DNA from: Drechslerella dactyloides
Taxonomy: Eukaryota > Ascomycota > Orbiliomycetes > Orbiliales > Orbiliaceae
Assembly: GCA_020064725.1 (NCBI GenBank)
Contig: JAGTWJ010000001.1
Location: 2,170,001 to 2,234,000, forward strand
DNA: 64,000 nt
Reading direction: 5' to 3'
Both the position numbers and the translations under genes were made by a program. Below the pieces are notes generated by a model. It saw nothing but the letters and a program-made list of their open reading frames with translations. It had not been told where the DNA came from and did no database searches. Of this stretch, positions 22,901 through 33,504 are shown one piece after another (positions within the stretch are counted from its first letter, which is position 1; every line of letters begins with the position of its first letter).

Positions 22901-24283
22901 ACTGAAGAGGAGGCCGCGGGAATGGAAGTCGAAGACCTGACCATCTGGACCAAGATGTTTGGCAGAAATGCCGGCGAATTCCTCACCAATTGTGTGGGCG
23001 CCGTCCTCGCCGGCGTCTGTCTAGTCCTCAGCGCCCTCGACATCGCGAACACCAACGACCCGTTGCAAAAGGCCATGGACGCAATGATGATCATCTCGAG
23101 CAGTCTCCAGCTGCTGGCCATCGCCGCCGGCTGGGTGGTCAGTGCGGGGCTCATCACGGCGGAAGCAACTGTTGCTATCATCGGCACCGTCGCTTCGTGG
23201 CTTGGTCCCGCGGCGCTGTTGTTCGCGGCCGCCGGGCTCATCATTATGATTGTGTGGATGTGTCTGGACAGGGACCCGCCGAATCCCATCAGGGACTTCA
23301 TCAACCAGCGTGCAGAGCCGGCGGGTCTCATGATGCCGTTCAAAACGGAAATCGACTATCTAAACGCCATCCCCGCCGACGCGAACTCGATCTCGCTGAA
23401 CGGTATCGACTTTGGAGCTAAATATGACCCTGGAAGCGCCACTGCAGCATACATGCAGCTTGGGGTAGGCTCTGGCCAGCCGATGACTTGGAAACTGGGG
23501 ACTTCCGCAGCCGTTACTTACCTTCCGGATACCTGCTGGTCGGTCAAGACGGACGCGACGGGTATCACGAGGGTGTTCACATACATCACCAACGACAAGA
23601 AGCTACTGCAGACGATATATCTTGCCATCCTGGACGACGGAACCGTGGGATTCGCGCCGCCGCCGGCAAAGGTTACGACGGACAGCAGCGGGAAAATCAC
23701 ACCGGTGGACCCCCAGGTCTACGATGCACAGCTGAAGAAGCAACAATGGAGCATCGTCTGCCGGGCGGAGGGGACGAGCATCACTCGGACGGTGAACAAA
23801 AAGCCACAAACCTTTATGCAGTCGGCGTACTTCAGTGTATTCAATGGAAATAACCAGCTGTACCTTGAGCCGAATGGTGCCGGCGGTTTCCAGTACGCTC
23901 TGGGAGCTCCCACTTTTGGAAGCTTGCCCTGGTGGAACTTGACGCTGGACGCCATTGGTCCCCCTCCGCTGTCGTACTCGAAAAACCCATGGACTCTGTC
24001 GACGGTGAGCACGGATGAGACTAATGTGCCAATGTTCGACGGACCGACCTCGCTGCCGTTGACGTGGTCGATTACTCCGGCGCTACCGTCGTGGCTTCAG
24101 CTCGTCGGCTCTGGAGACAAGCAGGGTATGGTCATGCAGACAGCGGGTGTTAAGGCGCCGGCGACGGCAGCTCAGCAGTATACTGTGACGGCGTCGATGG
24201 TTATCGCGGGGAAAACACTAAGCCAGAGTACGGCATTCACGGTCTCCGTTACCGCCCCGCCTGCTCCGGTTCCTCCAAAATAA
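19915..24283 (+). CDS. Giant orphan protein with clustered hydrophobic segments and an Ig-like C-terminus
   Basis: Four exons, 19915-20125, 20193-20382, 20458-22750 and 22868-24283, join in frame to 1369 residues; introns are 67, 75 and 117 nt. Without splicing this looks like two or three separate genes. There is no signal peptide (MSTVDMPFSFSSFNG). Residues 1-800 look soluble. Five hydrophobic segments follow in a 220-residue block: about 811-832 (FMMFACGIMLIMCTLG), 845-870 (TTAVLVVLVFAIKIAQGV), 936-958, 969-997 and 1000-1030 (GPAALLFAAAGLIIMIVWM). A mostly beta-type region comes next, ending with a putative He_PIG/cadherin-like Ig module at about 1264-1364 (LPLTWSITPALPSWLQL) and a Pro-rich end. 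A membrane-inserting or pore-type role would fit the layout, but no family is recognised, so the function is unknown. Confidence 0.75.
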
Positions 24284-27200
24284 ACATGATCATCACGTGT
24301 GACGTGACTCGTGCAATTGGGCGTGGTAGATGTTGGATTGTCGTCAAGGCGCAGAGGTAGCAAGCGAGGTAGTACAGGAGTACAAAGCAAGCAGGCTTAG
24401 CTTAGTCATCGACACCGGCCTGACATTCAAGGAATTTCCGCTCTTGTGTGCTCTGTGTGAGTTCGAATTTTGGGAATGTCGGAATCCTGTGGTGACTGTG
24501 CTCTTTTTCCACTTCGTCGCTAGCGCATTCGTGTATTTAAAGATAGCTATTACGCGCTACAAATTGCTTACAATTGAATTACTCGGCACAGCATTGGCGA
24601 GCAATGGTGCTTACGATATGATTATCGAATCGACCGATCAGATCAACTCCATCACGGAGCTCTAATCGATAGCTCGCGCTCATGCATTCATGCAAACTGT
24701 ATAGAACTAGGCCCGGGTCTAGCGCCGGCTGTTGAGCCCCACTGCTGACATTTCGTTGATTTGTTGGAATGTTCACGAAAGTATACGCGTACGTCTAGAT
24801 GTGGGCCTGGCCTGGCCAGTCGGTCACGATGGTCACCGACTAGCGGCTCAAAATTAAATTCGGTCGAAAGAAGCAAAGCTTGCGGTGCGAAAGGATTGAC
24901 CTGCAGGTACGCATGCGCGGAAGACAGGAAGTTTGGCAGACGGCAGACATAGATGCTGTGGATGTCGAGGGAAGCCGAAGAGCCAAGAGCAGGGATTGTG
25001 TTCTAATTCTGTCGCTTGCGGCTCACGCGGGGATGTCCTTGTCATATCCTCATTTTGACATTTTCGGTGAGAATCGGATCGGTCAATGAGTCGGTGGATA
25101 TATATACATACACGCATTCTTAGCACTGTCTGCATTCGCCTTCTTGGTACTTGGGGGATATGTGGGTAGGGAGGGGTAACCCGGACGTTGGGAATCAAGT
25201 TGGATGAGGAGAGTCGAATCGGGCTTCCTTCCGTCCATTAGCCGTCAAGCGATCGAACATGTGCATGCATTTGCAGGAAGAGAGAGTTGATCATAGGATG
25301 CATAGCTTGGCTTCGCCTTCCTTCGTCGAACGATCATCATGACGGCCTCGATGTGAGATTCGATGTGGATAGATATTCAACGTTCGTAGAAATCCGCGCC
25401 TGGTTCTAAAATTGGAGTCACACGCGGACAGACATCCGCGGCACGACAGGCGGGATGACGGTTGCATCGGTCGACGCATCGAGCGAACAAAGGCTCAGGA
25501 AAGAGCCGGTGTGGGAGGTGGGTTGTGGGGCGGGGTTTGACACGTTCAGTTTTTCTGTGCTGGAGTTGGGTGGACAACTCGTTGAGGCTAAATATTTCGC
25601 ATGGGCACAGCCATGCACGGTTTGTCCGTCCTCACCTCCCTTGTTTGAGCACGGTGGGTGCACGTCGACAAATACAGCGAGGTGGGCTTGTGCGATCGAG
25701 GGATCGAGGAGCGTGGAGGGATATCGCCATTGGATGGGATGGTCAGACGCTGTCGGACTGCGAAAGGCTTATCCGTGGAGGAGGCTCGAGTGGACCCACC
25801 CACCGAGGATGCCTAGCCTGGGCCCGCCCTTCAGGTTTCGCCTCCGCCAGCGCCAGAGCTCGAGGAGAAAAAAATATTTGCACACAAGCCAAGACGTTCA
25901 TTGACTCGAGGAGAAAATGTGGAGAGCTCAAGGGTGTGCATGCAAGCACACAAAGGATTGGTCGACTGACCGACATGCATGCATGCGCATGCTGGTAATC
26001 GTGCTGTGTGCTGCTTACGGCCGCGACTCCGCTTTTGATTATTGTCAAGCCTGGAAAATGCAAACGGGATGGAGATTGTTTGCAAGTTTGCTACGAAGGC
26101 TGTTTTGTCTCGCGGTCTTTGGATGCAATTTCTGTGGTTTTTACAAATCATGCGGATATAGCGGTCTGAAGCATTCTGATATAGCATACTTCCATGCTGC
26201 AGAGACGGGACACGACAGGACGGAATTTAATCGATTGGCAGCCAGGCCGGCTGGATCTCAAGCTTGACAGGTCTGCGGGTCCAGCGCCCGCCGGGTGATT
26301 GTGCGCATTCGTACGGCCTCGTAACGTGCAGCGTTTCTGGCATGTGCTTCATGGATTGCCGGCCGGGATGTCTGGGCTGTCTGGGATGTCTGGATAACAG
26401 CGGGGCGTGGGAAACGCTGGCCCAGCAGTCTGAAACTGAAACGACAGAAACCGAGGTGAAGGAGCCGACAGGATGCTGGCCTTAGGACTCGGGCTCCTGC
26501 CTTCCTGCCTACCTGCCTACCTGGCTTTTGGCTTCCTTCGCGGCTCTGTCTCTCTCGTCTGCAGCGCTCGCATCCTCCGAGGCGGTGGGGCTGCAGCAGG
26601 CTGCGGACGAGCTAGCACCAAGTTGTTAGCTGGTGAGCGTCCAAACGGTATCAGACCCTGAAGGACGCCGTATAAGTATTATTATTATGTTCAAGATGGC
26701 GACCTGGCGGAAGCGGACGCGGTGGTATTCCAATTACCGTGAGCTATTTCGGTACTGCGACTTACTCTGTCGGTGCTAGGCGTCGTGGGTACCGGCGATT
26801 GATCTCTGCACGGGGTCGACGGGGCTAGCCTGGATGAGTCGACGGTCGAGGGCCCAAGGTTGACTTGGCCGTGAGGATCGAACGCTGGAGCTGAAGACGA
26901 CGAGGGGACAGCGGTGAGGCGATTCCCATCTGACATGACAGCGGTCAGAGACGCATTCGTCCGTCCCGTCGACGCTACCAGCATCAATCGCCCAGCCCGG
27001 TGTCATGTCAAGTCGAGCCAGCGTGCATCCAGACGGTGAGCAAAGAAGTATTACTCCACGTCTGCAGATGCCCCGGCCGGCCAAGGGCTACACCGCCATT
27101 CGGCGTCGAGGGGGCCACCCTGCGTGGATACTTGGATGCTTGGATGCTTTCTTGGGTGGATGTTTCGCTGCTCCCGCGCCGCAGCCAGTCGTATTTTGTG

Positions 27201-27926
27201 TGCTGTGATTGATTGATTATATGATCCCGCCGGGCGCTCGTCAGCAGCGGTCAAAATAGCCCCATTCCTGCCACATCGGTACTCCAGACCGTCGGATCCA
27301 GCTATTAAAGTATATCCTGCAGGGCGTCGTCCGCGTCGGACTTTGTTTTCTGGTCTCACTTTACTTAGCTCTTAGCTTCTCGGTCTTCTCCTCCCGCCGC
27401 GGATTCCTGCTTTTCTTCCTCCTCTTCATCGCCATTCGTTCAAACGTTAAACATCGCCCCATCTACTATATTATATCCATCGCCTCCTCCGCCCAGCTCC
27501 TCTTTCCTCTTTCCTTGCTTCCGTTCCTCTCTCCGACTTCGTCACCATCCCAAAGCTAGTTAGTTAAGCGACCCATCTCGGTCCGTGTTTGTGCTGTTTA
27601 ATTTCGGGTCCCTTTGGACGTGGACGACCGTATCGACGACCCGCAGCCGTATATATTGTTTACACTCCCTCCGAACGAACTTCTTATAAGCCTCCGCCGC
27701 TCGAAGTCTCTCGCCGTTCTTCCTCTCGACCGACCCTTCAAACATCGCAGCCTTGCAGCCTATCGATAGCCTGCTACCATCAGCCCGGATAATTGCAGGC
27801 CCAGCCAACTGCGCATGCCCGTCGCCGCCAGCTGACCGCCCGCAGAGCAGCTTCCGCCAGCCGGCCAGGTCCTCCCGGCACGTGGCTTGGCGACAACACG
27901 CCTGCGCATGCCTACGTGCTCCAACA
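24284..27926. other. 3.6 kb without a supportable gene
   Basis: This stretch holds only short frames overlapping on both strands, for example around 25450-26190, where six frames compete. Simple tandem patches are present: CTGCCTAC-type repeats near 26500-26525, GATGTCTGG-type repeats near 26368-26394, and CATG runs near 25975-25995. The last 550 bp (from about 27360) turns pyrimidine-rich and is most likely the promoter and long 5' leader of the gene starting at 27927. Confidence 0.5.
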
Positions 27927-28951
27927 ATGCAACACCACACACGTTCCTCGGCGTCGATATCGACATCGATATCGATACACGCCTTCCTCCTGCTCCTCTT
28001 AGTGGCACCCATTTTCGCCATCGCGATACCACAGACATCCCAGAACATCTCGCCGGCGCTGACGACACACCAGCGACACGCGGTACTACCTCGCCAGCGG
28101 GAGTTCAACTGGACGCAATACTTCATCAGCGAGTGCGGTGACAACTATGTCGTCTGTGATGCAAGCCATTGCTGCCAGGCGGGGAACGAGTGTCTGTTGG
28201 GATCGCAGTCCGGCGACCAGTTCTGTCGGAGCTTGACAAGGTACGTGCATTGCATCGCATCACTGCTGTCATTTCAACGCCAATCAAATCACGGTCCCCT
28301 CGCGCTGCACGACGGATCATTCATATGCTAACGCGCGAATTGCAATTGTATAGTCCTACGGGCAGTGCACCCTCACCTACCGCTACCAATCCTCCCTCAT
28401 CCGGCGGTTCGAAAAAGGCACCGATAGGCGCCATCGTCGGCGGCGTTCTCGGCGGTGTTGCCCTCATCGGAGGCATCTGCCTCTGTCTCTGCATGCATCG
28501 TCGTGCCCACCCACCTTCCACCCCGGCAATCCCACAAGCGCCGATCCCCAACCTCCCCAACGTCATCGAGGCCAAGTACCCGCCAACGCACGATGCCACC
28601 TACTCTGGCGACAAATGGCTCCCCGGCAGCTTCCTCTACCACAACCGTAACAGGAGTATCAGCGCCACAAGTCATAACGGCGTTACTCCAGACGGCTACA
28701 CCAACGTCCACGACCAGATTACCAAGGATCAGATACAATCTGAGCCGCTGCATATTGCCGAGCTTCCGACTACGCGGCCGACAGTAGAGTTACCCGGCGA
28801 CGATGGGTACTTTGCATCGAAGCCTATGCCGGAGCCGCCGTTGGCGCCAACATCACCAACGGAGACGACACCAATGGCCCCGAGACGAGCGTCGATAGGC
28901 AGGTCGCCGACGAACGTGAAGCAGTTTTGGCGAACGAGCCGAGGGTCGTAA
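27927..28951 (+). CDS. Secretory type I membrane protein, Cys-rich ectodomain, unknown function
   Basis: Two exons, 27927-28240 and 28354-28951, with a 113-nt intron (GCTAAC branch, TATAG acceptor), encode 303 residues. After a Ser/Thr/Ile-rich start, a signal peptide core (AFLLLLLVAPIFAIAIP) covers about residues 20-36. The short ectodomain is Cys-rich (SECGDNYVVCDASHCCQAGN, then ECLLG and FCRSL), followed by a Ser/Thr/Pro spacer. One membrane segment lies at about 126-150 (PIGAIVGGVLGGVALIGGIC), then a basic stop-transfer CMHRRAHP. The cytosolic tail of about 150 residues is Pro/Thr-rich and ends in TNVKQFWRTSRGS. The architecture resembles fungal wall-sensor-like or surface proteins, but I see no WSC or other named domain. 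The intron lies between the Cys-rich and spacer regions, and the join keeps the frame. Confidence 0.8.
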
Positions 28952-30109
28952 GATTTTGTGACCTCCCGGCGACTCTTTCTATTACTTCACCGTATATATA
29001 TATCCACCACCATATAAGTTTTATTTAACATTGCTGTCATTTTCATCTTCATTTTTGTTTCACGATTGCAATCTTCCCATTCATGGATGAATTTTGAAGG
29101 TTTGCGGGTCTGTTCAAAAATACTACTGGGCTTGGTTTTTTTTTTTTTTTTTCACATTTTGTTCATGACGGGTTTATGATTTCTTCGTTTCCACCAAAAG
29201 ACTTCCCCGACTTTCATTCATATTTCTCCTTGAAACAGCACATATACCCTTGGGATACACGGAGCATTCATTTAGCGATACTGTTTTATTATTTTCTAAT
29301 TTTACTTTTTTTTCTTTATCTTACTATTCACTTCACCTAAACACTAGCTGTTATCTTTTGCACGTGCGCGGAAGAGTAGAGAAGAAAGAAAGAAAGCAAA
29401 ATCGGTCAATGAAATGAGGGGCATTTCCTATTTTGGACATCCAGCACCCGTTTTTTTTCCCAAAAAAATATTTGCTTATCACTTATCTATCTTTTCAGAA
29501 GTATATATATTCCCGGCCAACATGCTGGGAGGCACGTCCGAATCCGTCCAAATTGGCAGGATGTAGTCAAAGTCTGCAAGCAAATCCTTACTTGACTCTG
29601 TACGTTACTTTCATGTTACCATACCATTGTATGTAGCTGTATTTATCGGGACGACCGCGCAGGGTTAAGCGTGGATACGTGTATACGAGGAATTACCAGG
29701 GAGCCCGACATGATCGGTGCCAAGGTGTGTTTACATTCTCGGCGGTTTATATTTAAGTATTTGTCAGGTGGGTGGCATCTTTACGGACAGCTACTGGAGT
29801 AGCTGTCTGTTTAGATGATATTGCCACAATGGAATGGATCCTTCTCGTGTGCTTATATGTAGCTATTCTGCAGAGCTTTTCTATATACGGGTGTGTTAGA
29901 ATCGAATGCCTAGAATAGCGCTTACTTGAACGGAAGTGTAAATAACAAGGGTGAGAGTCGCAATATCTCGACAGACGGCAAAGCGGATGATAATACAATG
30001 CCACACACAAATCACATCACGTTGTTCGAAAAAACACAAGTCGGATCACGGCACGGCATGCGGCATAAATGCGACAAAATTGCAACCTTCCAATAAGTAC
30101 TATACGACC
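28952..30109. other. Convergent intergenic region with a long poly-T tract
   Basis: This spacer of about 1.16 kb carries a 17-base T run at 29136-29152, a TA repeat near 28993-29003, a second T-rich patch near 29300-29320, and a GAAA repeat near 29380-29397. No gene is visible. Confidence 0.5.
29136..29152. repeat. Poly-T homopolymer
   Basis: Seventeen consecutive T residues lie about 185 bp past the stop of the type I membrane protein gene, in a T-rich 3' flank. Confidence 0.85.
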
Positions 30110-32018
30110 TCACGCATGCGCGGTCCGGCCGTCCCTCCCTTCCCTCTCGATCCTCGCCATCTCCGCCTTCGCATCCTGCAGCTTCTGCGCCATCTTGACG
30201 GGATGCACGCCCTTCGTTTCGAACACGGCGTCGATTTCCTCCAGCGACAGCTTGTACGTTTCCGGGAAGATAAAGTACGAGAGGATGAGCTGGAGGAAGT
30301 TGTACACGATGTACACGCACCAGATCTTGTACCCGAGCTTGTTGATGCCGACGGAGATGCCGTAGCTTTGCACGGTGCCCGCTGCACCTTGGATCAGGCC
30401 GTAGAGGCCCATGCCCTTCGCGCGGAGCACGAGCGAAAGTATCTCGACGGGGTCTACATTTTGCGCGTACGGAGGTGTCAGTCAGTTGCCAATAGATCTT
30501 CCACGACATCACTTGGAGGAGCTCATGAATACAGATAAGACGGATGGACTTACAGAGGTTATGCATTGTGGCAATCAATGTCGCAGAGCAGACCTGGAAA
30601 GAAAAGTACCAGACGATGGTTAGCACGCTGGTGGCCCTGGATCCATCCGTAACCTGGTACTGCCACCCGGTAATCGTCACGGCGGTCTGCAGCAGCACGA
30701 ACGAGATCAACCCCGCGAATATCAGCGTCCGGCGCCTGAACAGATCAACGATGTACGCGCCCAGCAGCGTGAAGACAAAGTACGTCGCCACCAGACCCGT
30801 ATTGATGCCAAGCTGCGACGTCGGATCCGTGATGCCAACGGTATCCAGCGCCGGTGAAAGATAGTACCCGATGATGCCGCCGCCGTTCCACTGCTGGAAG
30901 ATGGAATACGACGTCAGCAGCATGAGTCTGTACCGCACAGGCTTGGTGAAGAAGACGCGGAAGTCCCAGAAGTCGCGGAACTCGCTGGTATCTTCCTCGA
31001 GAGAATGCTCGATTTGTGAAACGACAGCCTCGACGAACGGCGTGTTCGGGTCCGCTGCCGTCGTCATGTACCGTGCTACGACCTCCTTGGCCTTCTCGCG
31101 CTTGCCCCTCATGACGAGGAACCGTGGCGTCTCCGGCGAAAGAAGGTACATGCTGATGCAGGTGGTGATTGGGAACAGCGCTTGCACGAGGAACGGCGCG
31201 CGCCAGGACCAGTTGCCTTCGATCTTCTGGAAGCCGATCATGGCGCCGGATGTCGCCAGCGAGCCAATCTGGAAGCATGCGCCAAAGATACCCACGAGGC
31301 GGCCACGGAGGTGGATCGGCGAGATCTCAGCCATGTACTGCGAGGAGCTCATCATACCGGTACCTATACCGCCGTCATCCGTCAGCCGTCGGCGAAGTTG
31401 CCTTTGCATTCACACATATCGTAAGGGAGAGGACCGGATCGTCCGTACGTACCGAAGCCAAGCAGAAACCGGGCGAACATTAGCATCTGGATGTTGACGG
31501 CGAACGCTTGCATGACCGAGGCGACGGCGACGCAGGCGTTACCAGCAAAATTGATACCGCGACGGCCGATGACATCACCGAACGCCAGCAACGGGGAGCC
31601 GCAGAAGTTGCCGATTGTCATGAGGGCATTGAGGATGCCGTATGTCGATCCGCTGTTCCCGAAGCCGTAGTATTCGTGCCATGCCGGGAAGGAGTTGATG
31701 GCGCCGATGACACCCCAATCCACGCCGTAGCCAGCCATGTTACAGCCTGTGGTGGCACTTGCGTTAGCATGCCAGAGCAGGATATACCATCGCGCATCGA
31801 ATGAGAGGAATATAAGTACCTTGCACGAACATGACACCAGCGATCCGCCAGCCAGTTTGAGATCTGAGGTTCAGGTTCTCCTGGGAGAGAGAAAACATGT
31901 CCTCCTCTGTGAGCCGTGCGACGGCGACCTCCTCGACGTGGACATCTTCGGTCTTCTTGATATCGGATGCATCGTCGCGAGTAACCTGTCGGCCAAGCTC
32001 GACTTCGTCTTTGGCCAT
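30110..32018 (-). CDS. MFS sugar transporter (lactose/cellodextrin permease type)
   Basis: Four reverse-strand exons, 32018-31820, 31746-31453, 31363-30554 and 30453-30110, all joined in phase 1, encode 548 residues. The cytosolic N-tail (MAKDEVELGRQVTRDD) precedes about 12 membrane helices. Sugar_tr hallmarks are present: GDVIGRRG between the second and third helices, a RFLLGFGTGM stretch restored by splicing, LSPETPRFL before the central loop, DLFRRRT in the second half, and FPETYKLSLEEIDAVFE at the end. The AWHEYYGFGNSG segment near the first loop is typical of fungal lactose/cellodextrin/oligosaccharide permeases rather than hexose carriers. It likely sits in the plasma membrane and imports sugar by proton symport. 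It is divergent from the GH95 fucosidase gene, which suggests it delivers an oligosaccharide to cytosolic hydrolases. Substrate cannot be read from the sequence. Confidence 0.93.
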
Positions 32019-33504
32019 TTCAACAACTGAGCAGTTTACTCAAACTCCTGTACCTGCAGTGCAATATGATGTGATATCAACTGCCCAGCCAGCTTCAAAT
32101 TAAATTGAACCCGTCTTGAGGAGTCGTGGAGGGAGAACAGATTGGTGGACTGGTCAGCTTGAAGCTTCAGATTCCAGCAATCCCTCCCAAGGAGAGAAAT
32201 CCTAGAGTTTAAGTATAAGCAGGGGAGCTACGCAAGACGCATGACCAGCAAGGCATACAACTCCTTCACTGATGTCGCCAAAATCGAGCGAGCAAGCAGA
32301 GAGGGTTTCCAATGGCCCGTCCTTGACAATACAAGGCATGAAATCACGAGGGCCATCAGGTTTCATCCATGCATCTGTGCACCCACCTCATCACAGGTTC
32401 AGTATTTTGATAATTTGATCCGCGAAACGCGTGCATACATGCCTCGGAGGCATTTCATCCGGGGAAATGGCTGCCGAAAAGAGTCCACCGTCTGCATATC
32501 TCGTAATCTACAGATATATTATTAACCAACTCCAGGCGAAAGATAACAGCCGGGTGGTAGAACGGATAGATTCACAGGCTTACATAACGCCGATCATCGT
32601 CCGAAGGCCTCCTAGCCTAGTACATTTCTGTCCAGGACCGCTAGTCTCGCATCCCCGCAGCTGGTGAGTTTGGTAATGTTGGAGGCGGGGTATCTCCGTA
32701 GTCTGGAGAAACTATTCGCGAACTCATCTGGTTTTGCGGGGAGATAGGAGTACCGGAGTCAAGTTCTGGAGCCCAGCTTGCCGCAGTCGATTGGAGCCTT
32801 CCCGCCAGCTCGTTGGCTTCCGAGAGATTGATAAACTTCGCAATTCGTCTAGCTAGCGTCCAAGCTAGCTGTATAGATGGCCTGTCTGCCGTCGGTGGCT
32901 GTGGCGCCGTGGTAAGGCCTTGGTCTCGTCCCGAGGACGCAATCCACCTCGAGCCATGGCTAAAGTCACAGGCGAGTGTAGGCTAAATGAAAGTGAACTT
33001 GGCTGAAAGGATAGCTCTGAACGCCGCTAGAAATTCCGTGTCAGGTATCGTCGACAGTCATTGATACACATGATGAGGTGGATTGGAATGTCGTTGAATG
33101 TTTGGGTGGGCGAAGAATGCCCGAGTATGCTTCCTTGGTTAATGCCGTCTGCAACCTTAAGGCCTTGGACGGCACGCGGAAAGCTTTCTAGCTCAAAGCC
33201 CATGTCCCTGCTTGTGCATCAAGCCTTCCGAGATTCTGGTATTTAGCCAGAAGACGCCCTCGGAAACGTCTTAAATTGGTGGAATATTTCAGTCTCCACC
33301 CGCCGACCCTGGTTAAAAAGGGCCAAGGTTGCCTGATATCGACGTCCCAAGGTTTGTTGGATATTACGGCAATCAACACACTTTCGACCTCTCCGCACAG
33401 CCTTTCCGAGCGCAAGCTCACGATCGTTCCAATAGACTTTCGTCACGCGTACCAATTAAGGCTCTCATCTTGTTTTCCTGTAGAAGCCGAGGAAGGAAGG
33501 GGGA
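32019..33504. promoter_or_regulatory. Divergent promoter region of the transporter and GH95 fucosidase
   Basis: This 1.5 kb region separates the two start codons. No protein-like frame is present. It carries a cluster of CreA-type motifs, described separately, and probably both 5' leaders. Confidence 0.5.
32653..32741. promoter_or_regulatory. Cluster of CreA-type (SYGGRG) carbon-repressor motifs
   Basis: GCGGGG occurs at 32685-32690 and 32736-32741, its reverse complement CCCCGC at 32653-32658, and CTGGAG at 32703-32708. These match the CreA/Mig1-type consensus SYGGRG known from Aspergillus. Four sites within 90 bp, in the shared promoter of a sugar transporter and a glycosidase, would fit glucose repression. 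The consensus is short, so occupancy is an inference. Confidence 0.4.

Noticed and set aside
24330..24665. 111-codon frame after the giant orphan gene
   Set aside because: Its composition is not protein-like and no splice extension gives a recognisable continuation.
25450..26190. Cluster of overlapping frames of 100-180 codons
   Set aside because: Six frames on both strands compete; none has domain-like composition, splice support or a credible start.
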